This document shows, one piece after another, positions 54,663 to 64,000 of a DNA stretch of 64,000 bases (within the stretch, counting starts at the first letter, position 1; every line of letters starts with the position of its first letter). The notes under the pieces are model-generated. The model had not been told where the DNA came from, made no database searches, and saw only the letters and a program-made list of their open reading frames with translations. The stretch covers positions 79,140,861 through 79,204,860 of the forward strand of contig JAOWCC010000019.1 of the NCBI GenBank assembly GCA_030867875.1, in the 5' to 3' direction. Source of the DNA: Actinernus sp. WN-2022 (lineage: Eukaryota > Cnidaria > Anthozoa > Actiniaria > Actinernidae). A program made the position numbers and the translations under genes.

Positions 54663-57643
54663 ATGGGGCAGTTAGGGGGCTTCAGAGTCCTTCTAACATT
54701 ATTACTAGGAGTAATTTTCCTAGAATGTACGGTAAGTACCTTCATATAATTTTATTTATTATCTTTAAGAAATTCCCTAACTATGTTTTATTAATAATGG
54801 TACTATCTGGTAAGTTTGACACTGGCTTGTAGTATATGGCTTTAACACAACGCTCCAGAGAACTTTATCAGTGGCAGAGACGGAGTGCTTGGACTTTAGA
54901 ATTTCAAAAGTTCTGCTCAAAATTAACTCTTCGACGACTAATATGCAGCTAAAGATGCATATTCGGAATTCAAGGCGGAAACTTAGGTAAACTTATCATA
55001 ACATTTGGAATTTTCGTGGGGATCAGTATAGATGTTTCAACTTATTAATATTGTTCGATACTGCGATCGAGGTAGCATTATATTTATACTGGGAAATTCT
55101 ACTTTCTAAGTTAATTAACTTGAATTTCAAAAGTCAACTTGTGAAACTCTGTTTTGACTCGTAAATAATTCGGTCGGCCATTTTGTTTACACTCCGATGT
55201 TTTCTAACTTTTCTTGCCGTTTTAATCTTTATCATCGTTTTTAACAAGACATTTTGCAAGGATATAGGATTTATGATTTTTCGTTTTATTTTAGATTAAT
55301 CGTTTGTCCAATTATCGTTTTATTTTCGATGTCCTGACCCGAAATCGGCAGTGCATAGCATTTGCCTGACGTAAACAAAGCAACAGGTTGTACCTGTTCA
55401 GGAAAACTGGTTTCATTCTTTGTGCATTTGCTCAGAAATACACCACATGTTCAATAACAAGGGCCGTTGTATTTAATGAAAATCCACCAGTTAATTTTTT
55501 TTAAACCGAAAATCTCTTTTTAGTCCGATTTGCAAAAGGACATAAAATGAAGTTTAATCCTTCATTCATATTTCTGTTTCGTTTCATTAATCTAGCGTGA
55601 AAAACCATGAACCATGAGAAAAGCGAATAAAACTCTGAAAAGCGTGCGGCTGCATTCACATAAACAAAATTAACGGGGGATGAGCCGATACTCCAAACGA
55701 AATTGTCTCTTGAGGGCGGAATGACAAATACTATCTTTAATGGCACATTTGATTATCTAGATTGTAGCAGTATTACAATGGCATTGATACAAATCGAATA
55801 GACAATGGTTTCTAAAATATTTTTGTCTTACAAACAAAGATTCGGTCGAAAAGAAGTCATGAACATTAAACAAAAATATTAGAACTTCGAAGTCATAGAA
55901 AATGCTTTATCTTTTAGTATTCAAAATAAAACTGCAAAACCTAAACATAAATAACAAAAATAAATATTTCGAAGGAGGCGAGTCGGGTCCATGCAGCTCG
56001 ATCTCGTTGCATTTTATTTCACGCATGTTAATTCTCTCAGAAAGTCGTGTTGCATGGATCAATGAGAGATCAGATGATTTGCTAGAATCATGTCACTAGC
56101 TACGGACAAGACTCACTGGCTCATCGTGATCCTTATACCTATTTCGTCATCGACATTTCTACAATTAAGTCCCAGAATTAAATATTTCCTGTAATTATCT
56201 AGGCATGAAATAAACAGCTAACATAAGTTAGTGGAATCAGTCAACTCGTGATGTTGCCATAAGTTATATCGTAAATTTCTTGAGGTTTAAAGAAGAAATG
56301 GACGGATAGAGCTATTCCATGTTACATTGATGATGTCACTAGACGTTTGCTGCCAAACAAAACAGTCGACAAAACTAGAAGACTTCTGATTAAAGTTATG
56401 TATATTTTGTTAACAGTGTTCACAAAGAATTCTACCAGACTGGCCGAAGATTGGTGACAGGATAACTCAACCCTTCTTGGACCAGTTGATGGTCAGCCAG
56501 CTTCTCGAACAGAACCTTACCCTCGGGTTCTTCCTCAAGGGTCTAAATGGACCACCGGGTCCCCCGGGTGCTCCTGGACCTCCAGGAGAGCCTGGTCCAG
56601 CCGGCATGGCCGGACCACCAGGACCACCGGGTCACGTAGGAGAAGATGGTGCTCCTGGTGCTCCAGGTGCTCCGGGACCTCCAGGATCTCCTGGTGCCCC
56701 CGGTCTTCCTGGAGAGAAGGGAGATCTTGGAGAGGAAGGTGCTCCTGGTGCCGCAGGTCTCCCTGGAGCACCTGGTCTTCCTGGTCCTCAAGGTCCTATG
56801 GGTCCTGCTGGTCCCGAACCAATCATGCCGGTAAGTTGGGTCCTTAAAGTGTTATCAGTTTGATCAACTATCGGTTCATGGGCATTGAATCTCTAAACAG
56901 TCACGTGCTGATACAGTACTCCAATAACCAATTAATTGAGCTCGCGTTCCCATGGGAAAGGCTTGGCAAACAATCTTCAAAAACGCTGTTTTAGAAATAT
57001 CGACAATCGATTGGAGGTGGAAAATAGCATTTACAAACAGGTTTTGCTAATAAGACTACCGATCTCGTACGATCGCCTTTAAATAAATGAAGTCAGACTT
57101 TTTCCCATCCAGTACAACCACGTGGTGACATTCCTGCAAAAGGCTTTGAGTTCTTCTTGTGTGAGAACTAGAGTCATGTCTTGCTTCATGTTTTCCCTTT
57201 ATTCATTTTCAACCACAAGACTGACTCTTTCGCCGCTCTTCTTACAGAACTTTACCGTTATCTGCGAAGGAGAGAAGGGTTGGCTTCAGTGCAAGCAGTA
57301 CGAACTCATCAAAATCACAAAATCATTCTGGGGTCGTGATGACCACGTGACATGCCCCAAGATACCAGCAGGCCTGACGTCAGACCGACTGTGCGAAGCT
57401 AGCGAAGATAACACTGGACAGAAAGTCAACGGCCAGTGCAAGAATGAACAAGCATGTGAAGTTGTAGCCTCAAATATTTTCTTCGATGATAATACCTGTG
57501 GAAATGTGTATAAATATCTAAAGGTTTGGTACGAGTGTATTCCGGACGAAGCAAACGCAGTCGATGTGCTCAAAGAGGGCGGAAAGCGACGAAGAAGGAA
57601 GCGAAAAAGGGCGGCGAAGGAGAAGAGATCTTCAAAAGAATAA
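54663..57643 (+). CDS. Nematogalectin-like protein with basic tail (31-triplet collagen plus SUEL lectin), gene C
   Basis: Predicted secreted nematocyst structural protein of 292 aa. Coding exons are 54663-54731, 56417-56830 and 57248-57643, with GTAAGT donors, AACAG and TTACAG acceptors and phase-0 introns. Residues 1-23 are a signal peptide ([16 protein letters not shown] then VIFLECT). Residues 24-64 are a linker with NLT and [11 protein letters not shown], conserved with gene B. Residues 65-157 are 31 uninterrupted Gly-X-Y triplets with acidic clusters ([12 protein letters not shown]), then PIMP. Residues 162-292 carry a SUEL domain with eight Cys, FWGRDD and [14 protein letters not shown]. 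The last about 22 residues are strongly basic ([15 protein letters not shown]), unlike A and B. The ATG lies 3 nt after an acceptor as in the paralogues. Family role (nematocyst wall or tubule) is inferred from Hydra nematogalectin. Confidence 0.92.
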
Positions 57644-57999
57644 ACCAAAGACTTAAATTCATGAACATGAATTGTAGTCATAACTAATGTGATGCATTCT
57701 CGCTTTTGAGCGTGCCAATTTGAAATTCCATCAGTAGCAAGCTTACATGATAAGCATCTAAGTGTACCAAAACCACAATCGTGCTGTTAATTACACTTGT
57801 CAATATGTATGTATATTGGACTTATGACTTCCATTTGATACGGATGTATTTCTTCGAATACTTAAGTATTTAGCAAGTCCCAAATAGTTAGGGATATGAT
57901 TTAGGTGTGCGTATATCTGAGTGTGCGATGGTGTCGTATTTTAGCTCGTTCTATGTAACATTAGATTTCTTGAAACACTCTGTAAAATACTTCGGGAGG

Positions 58000-58005
58000 A
58001 ATAAA
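58000..58005 (+). promoter_or_regulatory. Candidate polyadenylation signal of gene C
   Basis: AATAAA 357 nt after the stop, followed by a GT-rich stretch (GGCTGTGTATAGTGGTTCTT). A second AATAAA is at 58068-58073, and another overlaps the stop codon (57639-57644). Confidence 0.5.
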
Positions 58006-58073
58006 TCAAAGGCTGTGTATAGTGGTTCTTGCCAATGTATTTCGGAGTGTCGGTGAGTTTGTGCTGAAATAAA

Positions 58074-58849
58074 AATAACATTAATTAATTAAAATTACTT
58101 ATATTTATTTCTCCATTTTTGAGGGATTTCAGAGCCTTGTGGATAATGCGCCCGGCACCAAATATATCGTGACCTCAGGTGCCAGGCACATTATCACGCA
58201 AGGACCACGCGTAAGTTTTTAATTTCAAGCTGTAATTAGGCCCTGGATTGTAAGGCCGAACGAAAAAAGATCTTAGTAAACTTTACACCTTCACTTCGAG
58301 TCGAGTCAATTTGGTGTTCGTCTTACTTATTTACTGTAAATATCTGTGTAAATGAATTCTCAAAGGCACTTTGTACATCAATATGAAAAAGAAATGCTCT
58401 CACATCCACATAAGACTGTCGTCGTCTTTGTACACCCTGGTCCTTTTCATAACTGCAAGGCGCGCAATGCGATGACATCCCATGGCGTGTACACAACCTC
58501 GAGCTGTAAGTACCACTCCTATTATATTTCAGCCAATCAGAGCTCCGCATTAAATCGATTTGCTAAAAAAGAAATGGCGTGAAAAGTTGATTGGCTTCAT
58601 ACCACTGTATTTCATAGAAAAACTATATGAAATACCGCCCTGTTTTCATATTTTTTCCAGAAAGGCTTCAAATTTGCCGTCTCTTTCTGAAGACAAATAG
58701 ATTTACCTATTTCTTATTTATAGGATAAGATGGTTATTTCATGGTTTTCTTATGGAATACAGGCGAAACCTTTTCTCGTAATTTTATATCATTCTGGTAT
58801 ACAACTCGCCTAAAGTATTCGCTCGTATTCCACAGAAAACCATGATATT
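58074..58849. other. Region downstream of gene C
   Basis: No gene. CCCGGCACC at 58150 is loosely mirrored by GGTGCCAGGC at 58178. AGCCAATCAG at 58531-58540 sits in sequence resembling 25235-25300 (ATATTTCAGCCAAT and a TATTTCATGG-like block), so a degraded shared repeat is likely. Confidence 0.4.
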
Positions 58850-58989
58850 GGCCACTTTGAAAACGAGTAGGGAATTCAGGGGCGAGGGTGGTCTCGCAAA
58901 GGCACTTGGGGTCGTTACAAGGCAGAACCCAAACAAACATGGCGAATATCTTATATAGTGCCAATCCCCTACTCGTTTCCGAAGTGGCC
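58850..58989. mobile_element. Small MITE
   Basis: Ends GGCCACTTTGAAAACGAGTA and its inverse (TACTCGTTTCCGAAGTGGCC), about 140 bp in total. Confidence 0.78.
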
Positions 58990-59257
58990 TATAACCAGTA
59001 ATTATAGCATGCGCATAGTGAAACTTTCTCAAGCTGAACGGTTATTTCAGTTATTCTGAGATTTTCTAAAAGTTACCGACTGACGTTGCTACGTTTTCTT
59101 GAAAAGAAGTCGGGGTTCGGAGACGGGACGTTAACAAAGGTGGCGCCAAGGGGTTGGGCGAGGATAAAACAAAGCAGAACTTTCTCAGCTTACTCAGAAG
59201 CGAGTTTGGGCACACAGCGGCAATTTTGTTCGCGTGTTTTTCGGCCAGCGAAACGAG

Positions 59258-59550
59258 ATTGACAGCGGTCAAATGTCTAAGCATGCGTATTACTATCAGT
59301 CTCGATGGGCAGCCGTGCCAATTTCCCGCGCAATATTACCTGAAACATTGTAACAACCTGTGAACTTCAACCTCAAAAATATAGTTTACCTATATTTTTC
59401 AGAATTTAACAATAAGTTCTGAAGGTTACTGGTTAGAAAATGGGCGTGTTTATCGTGATACCAAGACACTCGACAGAAAAACATACTCATAAGGTGCAGA
59501 CGATTGAATTACCTTGGTTTATGGTTTCCATTCCAGAAAATAAGACTAAC
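59258..59550 (+). repeat. Dispersed repeat, copy 2
   Basis: Diverged copy of 46397-46738. Confidence 0.65.
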
Positions 59551-59589
59551 CCTCTCTCCTACGTAGAGGTTCAAGGGTAACGTTTCGAA

Positions 59590-60220
59590 AACATGGGGTA
59601 GTGTTTATAAAACAAATCTATATATTCTACAGAAGCGTGCTATGCGTGGGGAACTTGCTTTTAGACATCAAAATAATTTACCTAGTACTTTCAATACACT
59701 TTTTAGTAGAATTTCTGAGGTCCACATATACAATACCCGATCCACGGATAAAATAGGAGCGAACCTAAATTATGGAAAATTCAGTGTAAAATTTGCAGCC
59801 TCGAAGACTTGGAACAGTATACCTTTAGATATAAAACAATCGCCTAGCTTGAAATCTTTCAAAAATAATTACAAAAAAAATATTTTGCATCTTCCTCCTG
59901 AATATCAATCATACATTTATGTCATTTGCAGCTGTCGTTTGCGTTATTTGCTATTTTTGCTCTTTCTCGTAGCTAAACATAACCTAAACTCTGTTTCAGT
60001 CTAGTTTACACAAACTCGTATATTAGCTCCAGTGCACTATCTACATTCACTTTTTATATATCCTGTATTTGTCGTTTAAAACTATTTAAATAAGTTTTCT
60101 AGGGGCATAAGCAACTTTGGTAACTCTCGTGGTTTTATGCTCCTCCACATTAGCAAATATCTTTTGTCGTATGTCCTAAATGTTAAATGTAACGACTGTT
60201 TTGTTTTGTGGAAAATAAAA
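59590..60220 (+). mobile_element. LINE 3' end: reverse transcriptase C-terminus and 3'UTR
   Basis: A 120-codon frame (59642-60004) reads HQNNLPSTFNTLF, IYNTRSTDKIGANLNYGKF and SKTWNSIPLDIKQSPSLKSF, typical of the last part of a LINE reverse transcriptase. A 3'UTR follows and ends TGGAAAATAAAACCTTGAA, where the 7-bp tail array begins. 5' truncated. Confidence 0.8.
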
Positions 60221-60569
60221 CCTTGAACCTTGAACCTTGAACCTTGAACCTTGAACCTTGAACCTTGAACCTTGAACCTTGAACCTTGAACCTTGAACCT
60301 TGAACCTTGAACCTTGAACCTTGAACCTTGAACCTTGAACCTTGAACCTTGAACCTTGAACCTTGAACCTTGAACCTTGAACCTTGAACCTTGAACCTTG
60401 AACCTTGAACCTTGAACCTTGTACCTTGTACCTTGTACCTTGTACCTTGTACCTTGTACCTTGTACCTTGTACCTTGTACCTTGTACCTTGTACCTTGTA
60501 CCTTGTACCTTGTACCTTGTACCTTGTACCTTGTACCTTGTACCTTGTACCTTGTACCTTGTACCTTGG
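60221..60569 (+). repeat. 7-bp array: 28 x CCTTGAA then 21 x CCTTGTA
   Basis: Perfect units with a single switch of variant at 60417. It starts at the LINE 3' tail. Because 21 bp is a whole number of codons, long open frames cross it, and they are not genes. Confidence 0.95.
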
Positions 60570-60572
60570 AAA

Positions 60573-60688
60573 GGAGACTGAAATAGGGACAAACCGCTGA
60601 GCAGGCGCAACAAAAGAAAAGCCTGCTCTTTTCCTTTCACTTCTTTTGCGCCTGCGCTTGCTCTGCGGTTTGTCCCATATCAGTCTCC
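60573..60688. mobile_element. Small MITE after the 7-bp array
   Basis: Ends GGAGACTGAAATAGGGACAA and the inverse TTTGTCCCATATCAGTCTCC, with a second inner pair GCAGGCGCAA / TTGCGCCTGC. About 116 bp. Confidence 0.75.
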
Positions 60689-61126
60689 TCTCCAGTCTCC
60701 CTAGAGCCTCTACGGAGGAGAGGGTTAACATCAGGGAGTTTAAGAAACCACAACGGCGACGGCAGTGATAGCGGGACGCAGAAAAGTGTTTTCTCTCGAA
60801 ATCTGGTAATTACTACTTCTACGAAAAATTTAATAAGCAGAGTTCACGCCTAACGAAAGACGGAGTGATTTACTTTTTGACGTACGCGTTATGTGAAACT
60901 TAAAGGAGCAGTGTCACGTTTAGTATTATTCATGCCCAAAGTTTTGAAAATGTGTCAGGCGGACAAGAAATCAAAAGATGTGACAGAAGTAGAAGTCCGT
61001 GAGTAATCCGCTTGCATCGGCGTATTTGCACTATATCTCGAGCCGAAATTGCTTTAAAACTATACTTCAGTATTATATGGTTAGGTTTGATGTTATTTTT
61101 TACAAAACAGCATTTTATTTATTACT

Positions 61127-61570
61127 CGGGCTGCCTGTGGCAGCACCGAGTCTTAAAATGCAAGTCATTTTGTTTTTTTGTTGGGTGTCGCAAAATTTCT
61201 GTGCATGCGTTAAAGGTCAAATTCACACCAATCAGATTGCACTGTGCTGGTCACGCAACAATCGCCAGGTTAATTTATTTACATAATTTAATACAGTAAA
61301 GCAAGATGGCGGAAGACCCGCGAGGAACTTTCTCTCTAATTTGGAGTCTCATCTCTCAAATGTAAGACAGTTTAATGTTTTATTTAACTTCACTCGTGCG
61401 AAAGCCTTCCAACAGGCTCAGGATATTTCAACTGGCGCTATTGACGGAGCTGAAGGACCGCGTTTTTTACCCAGATGGCCAGTAATTTTATTTACGACAC
61501 GTACGACGACCTGAAGCAGGTGAACTGGGGCCAGGATCCGGAAAGCTAAAATTCGAAGAAATAGATATTG
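61127..61570 (-). repeat. Hairpin-ended dispersed repeat, copy 3 (inverted)
   Basis: Begins TTACTCGGGCTGCC (the terminal hairpin) and runs to a GCCAGGATCCGG block, matching the copy at 4250-4733 in reverse. Confidence 0.65.
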
Positions 61571-62625
61571 GAATCTATAAGCCATCGGCTCGCTGTGCTG
61601 CATTTAAAACATCCGAGGAAAACATATTATTTTGGGTGAAGGCACGTCAAGACCAATATATTACGAGTCTCTTAAAAACTGTCAGAGATTTAAATTTACC
61701 GTAAGTTGGATCAGAGAGTATCGAGATCAAGTTATTTCGTTCCAGCGAGGATATTGACCTAGCGGAAACGGTACAAGCTGTCGAAGGATTTTACTTATAA
61801 TCATCCACGTCTACTTAACAACAGCAATAGTTATGTGCCAAGGCATGGGCAAAGATTGAGTTTCCCAGATTACAGATGAAAGTAGAGAACTTAATGAATG
61901 AAGAAACAGAGGTCACGCGCGACATGCTTGAGAACATGAACATGTTCAACACTTTATATTATACTAAGAAAACAAAACAAATTACAGAGCCTGCAAGTTC
62001 ACAAGTCAATGAAAAACCCCAAGAGCCTGTAGTTTTGGATCAACATATCCTTGAAACTCCAAAAGCAACATACACATGAGTCAAATTCAAACCGGAAGAG
62101 ACGGAATTCTTTAGATTATTCACGAGGATAAATTTGTTAGCCCGCAATAAGAACTCTCTCGCTGCTTTAATGACCTTGATTTGTAACATGGAGGCTGACC
62201 TAACTGATATGCGTAATGAATTCTTACTCTCGTCACATCAAAACGAAACTCAGTCATTTGGAAGACAAATTAGTGCAGCAAGATAATACATACAAGACCG
62301 AAATCAAGATGCTGTCATCGCGTATTATTGACCTAGAAGTTGAAAATGGCGAGTTGAAAGCGGATATAATAAAGCTGAGATCCGACTTTCAAACTTTAAA
62401 AACAAAATCAAGAATACAAAAAAGAAGACAATGATAGACCAAGGTCTCCAGTGTTCCGAGACTACCCAACCTACTGAAGCTTATCAGTTTGTTCAAGAGC
62501 CATCTTTCTTACATGACAACCCGTTCCCTATTCATCAGAAAACATTTTCTGTGCTATATGACGAGAGTTTACAATCACCTGACCGACAACTCACTACTAA
62601 AGAAAGGGACCATGAAGTACGGTAG
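61556..62625 (+). pseudogene. Decayed transposon-borne ORF, coiled-coil type
   Basis: Frames joined by stops and a frameshift: FEEIDIGIYKPSARCAAF, ILFWVKARQDQYITSLL, then 61876-62079 (MKVENLMNEETEVTRDMLEN), FKPEETEFFRLFTRINLLAR after a stop, then 62216-62434, a clear heptad-rich segment (SHLEDKLVQQ, IIDLEVENGELKADIIKL), and an overlapping frame 62431-62625 starting at the ATG of TAATG-like spacing. I do not recognise the family. A coiled-coil protein of the element, such as an ORF1 or capsid-like protein, is possible. Confidence 0.4.
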
Positions 62626-62850
62626 TACGGTTAATTCTCGTTTCAATAGAAAGGGAAATTTGCAGCGGCGCGTGATTTTGCTATTGTCTATAACAACCAA
62701 TCAGAATCGTGACACTGCTCCTTTAAAACGAATGGTTTTCACGTTGTTTTTGAGGACGACGGTCGAAATGTAAGTGATTGCGTGCATTTTCACGTGCAGT
62801 GACTGTATTTTGTAATTAAGGCTATTGTTTTATGCAGTCGTCCTACATAC

Positions 62851-63404
62851 AACCACCGCACCACGTGTTTTTTTTTTTAGCCATTTTGAAAGTATTAGTT
62901 AACGCATGCGCATATATTTGGCCGTTCCGCCTTCATTTTTGATGCCCTAGAAAATCAGGCCTTCACCTCTCAAAAACTTGCATTTTATTGGACCCCGTTT
63001 GGACTGCACTGACCAAGAATTCCATTGTTTCAGGGTAGGCTATTGTTTGGATAGCCAGTACTATTCCAGGTTCCGAGGAGGTGAAGGCCGCCCCAAGAAA
63101 ATTCAGTTTTTTGGTTTGAACTCCTCAATTCCAGTGACAATTATTTGAAGAAATATGTCCCGATAATAAACAGATCCTGAATACCTTAATTTGTCTAATG
63201 CAGAATTGGATTACAGGAAAGGAAACTAATAGCTTGAGGTGCGCAAAGGATGCTGGGTGAGACGGGTCCTGTATCAATGTAGAAAAGTAATACACTGTAG
63301 TGAATATCCCCATTTAATGTTCTGTTGTTTCCTTTTAACAATGTTTTTCTAGTGAGTTCACATAACACGTTGGAGTCTAAAATATGTATCTGCCAGAAGG
63401 AAAG
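62851..63404. other. Unassigned stretch
   Basis: The block ACCGCACCACGTGT, then GCCATTTTGAAAGTATTAGTTA (broken here), resembles 46760-46800, so part is repetitive. No gene seen. Confidence 0.35.
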
Positions 63405-64000
63405 TTAAAGGGGCTGTGTCATGGCGTGTCACGACGTATCACGGTGTGAGGTCTTAATATTCCCAGTCCGGGCCGGACACAGTGATTTTCTGCAATAGTC
63501 ATATGAACGGACTAACCTCGCGCACATGTGGGATGGTTTAAATCAAAGTAAATATGCAAGAATGACCGACAAATTGTGTTTTTACAACATCCAATTTTCT
63601 CGCTTTCTGATTGGCTCTCCGCTATATGCAATTTAAGTACGGACAATGAAAATGACGTCACTCGCAAGCCGTGGTAGCTTTGCAAAGTGCTTTCACGGCG
63701 AGGTTCGTTAATTCAAATGGCTGTTAACTTCTCGTCCAAAAACAAGAAAATGAGGATTTTACAAGCATTTCATCACTAGGAGAAGTTAATTGTCGAGTCA
63801 AACTTCTTTGTAGTGTGCCATTTGGCAAAATGTGAGTTTTCTCTTGAGTGGAGAAAGTTTCGGCGAACTCAGTGATTCAGACTTTGTGACTAGTTCTCTC
63901 AGAGCTCAGAAGTCTTGAAACAGAATTATAACCGAAGAACTTTTCTGATTCAGAAAAACAAAAACAAGAAAGGATTTCACAAGCATTCCATCAATGTCAG
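63405..64000 (+). mobile_element. Left end of a TTAA-type element running out of the window
   Basis: TTAAAGGGGCTGTGTCATGG matches the ends at 17364 and 2809. The shared GCGCACATGTGGGATGGTT block (63520) also occurs at 17465. A direct repeat of about 35 bp (AACAAGAAAATGAGGATTTT near 63744 and AACAAGAAAGGATTTCACAA near 63964) lies inside. AGCCAATCAG (inverse) is at 63607-63616. Confidence 0.55.

Larger units (their letters stand above)
60900..62726. mobile_element. 1.83-kb TTAA element with decayed coding content
   Basis: Ends TTAAAGGAGCAGTGTCACG and CGTGACACTGCTCCTTTAA are exact inverses, flanked by the halves of the split MITE. It contains an inverted copy of the hairpin-ended repeat and the protein-like stretch at 61556-62625. 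The related non-coding ends at 17364 and 63405 suggest a family with short and long members. Confidence 0.8.
60731..62850. mobile_element. MITE (family of 12602-12970) split by a TTAA element
   Basis: The left part 60745-60899 (GGCGACGGCAGTGA, ACGGAGTGATTTACTTT) and the right part 62727-62845 (TTTTCACGTTGT, TATTTTGTAATTAAGGCTAT) match the intact copy at 12602-12970 in order. Confidence 0.75.

Noticed and set aside
57286..57681. 131-codon frame antisense to the lectin exon of gene C
   Set aside because: Shadow of the real coding exon on the other strand.
60176..60731. Open frames with KVQGTRY / KVQGSRF repeats
   Set aside because: They are produced by the 7-bp array, in which 21 bp is a codon multiple; no gene context.

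Overview
The window is nuclear DNA of an animal, most likely an anthozoan cnidarian and probably a stony coral. The main evidence is three spliced genes that each encode a signal peptide, a Gly-X-Y (collagen) stretch and a SUEL-type galactose/rhamnose-binding lectin domain. That architecture is known from cnidarian nematogalectins, structural proteins of the stinging capsule (nematocyst). The assignment to Anthozoa rather than another cnidarian class rests on general genome style and is inference. Introns are spliceosomal (GT...AG), base composition is AT-rich by eye, and most of the remaining DNA is transposon debris.

Genes. Gene A (minus, coding 5501-9279, 210 aa), gene B (minus, coding 18762-21184, 263 aa) and gene C (plus, coding 54663-57643, 292 aa) are paralogues. 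Each has one exon for the signal peptide, one for the N-terminal linker plus collagen, and one for the lectin domain plus tail. All coding introns are phase 0. In all three a splice acceptor lies 3 nt upstream of the ATG, implying a 5'UTR intron. B and C each carry exactly 31 uninterrupted Gly-X-Y triplets. A has a short collagen split by a Gly/Ser linker. A and B have candidate TATA boxes and 5'UTR exons. C ends in a strongly basic tail.

Layout. 0.3-4.7 kb: dispersed repeats, a TTAA-flanked foldback element and a tRNA-headed SINE-like repeat. 5.5-10 kb: gene A, with elements in its introns. 12.5-17.8 kb: a row of small inverted-repeat (MITE-like) elements. 18.7-22.6 kb: gene B. 22.6-29.4 kb: mostly unassigned, with a foldback and a 1.36-kb element with long terminal inverted repeats. 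29.4-33 kb: a 9-bp microsatellite, a LINE fragment with an 82-bp tandem repeat, a ~130-bp tandem array and a SINE. 34.8-44.3 kb: one decayed minus-strand CR1/L2-like LINE. Its ORF1 esterase, endonuclease and reverse transcriptase remain recognisable, broken by later insertions, a 1.76-kb tandem duplication and a 56-copy 33-bp satellite grown from reverse-transcriptase codons. 46-50.3 kb: more LINE and MITE debris. 50.3-54.6 kb: unassigned sequence upstream of gene C. 54.66-58.07 kb: gene C. 58.8-64 kb: MITEs, a LINE 3' end whose tail became a 7-bp repeat, and a nested set of three elements.

How it works together. The only genes I can defend are the three nematogalectin-like genes, so this is probably a local family that arose by gene duplication and was then spread apart by transposons. 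The most unusual non-gene feature is the 33-bp satellite. It keeps the reading frame of the conserved C-terminal reverse-transcriptase segment over 56 copies without an indel.
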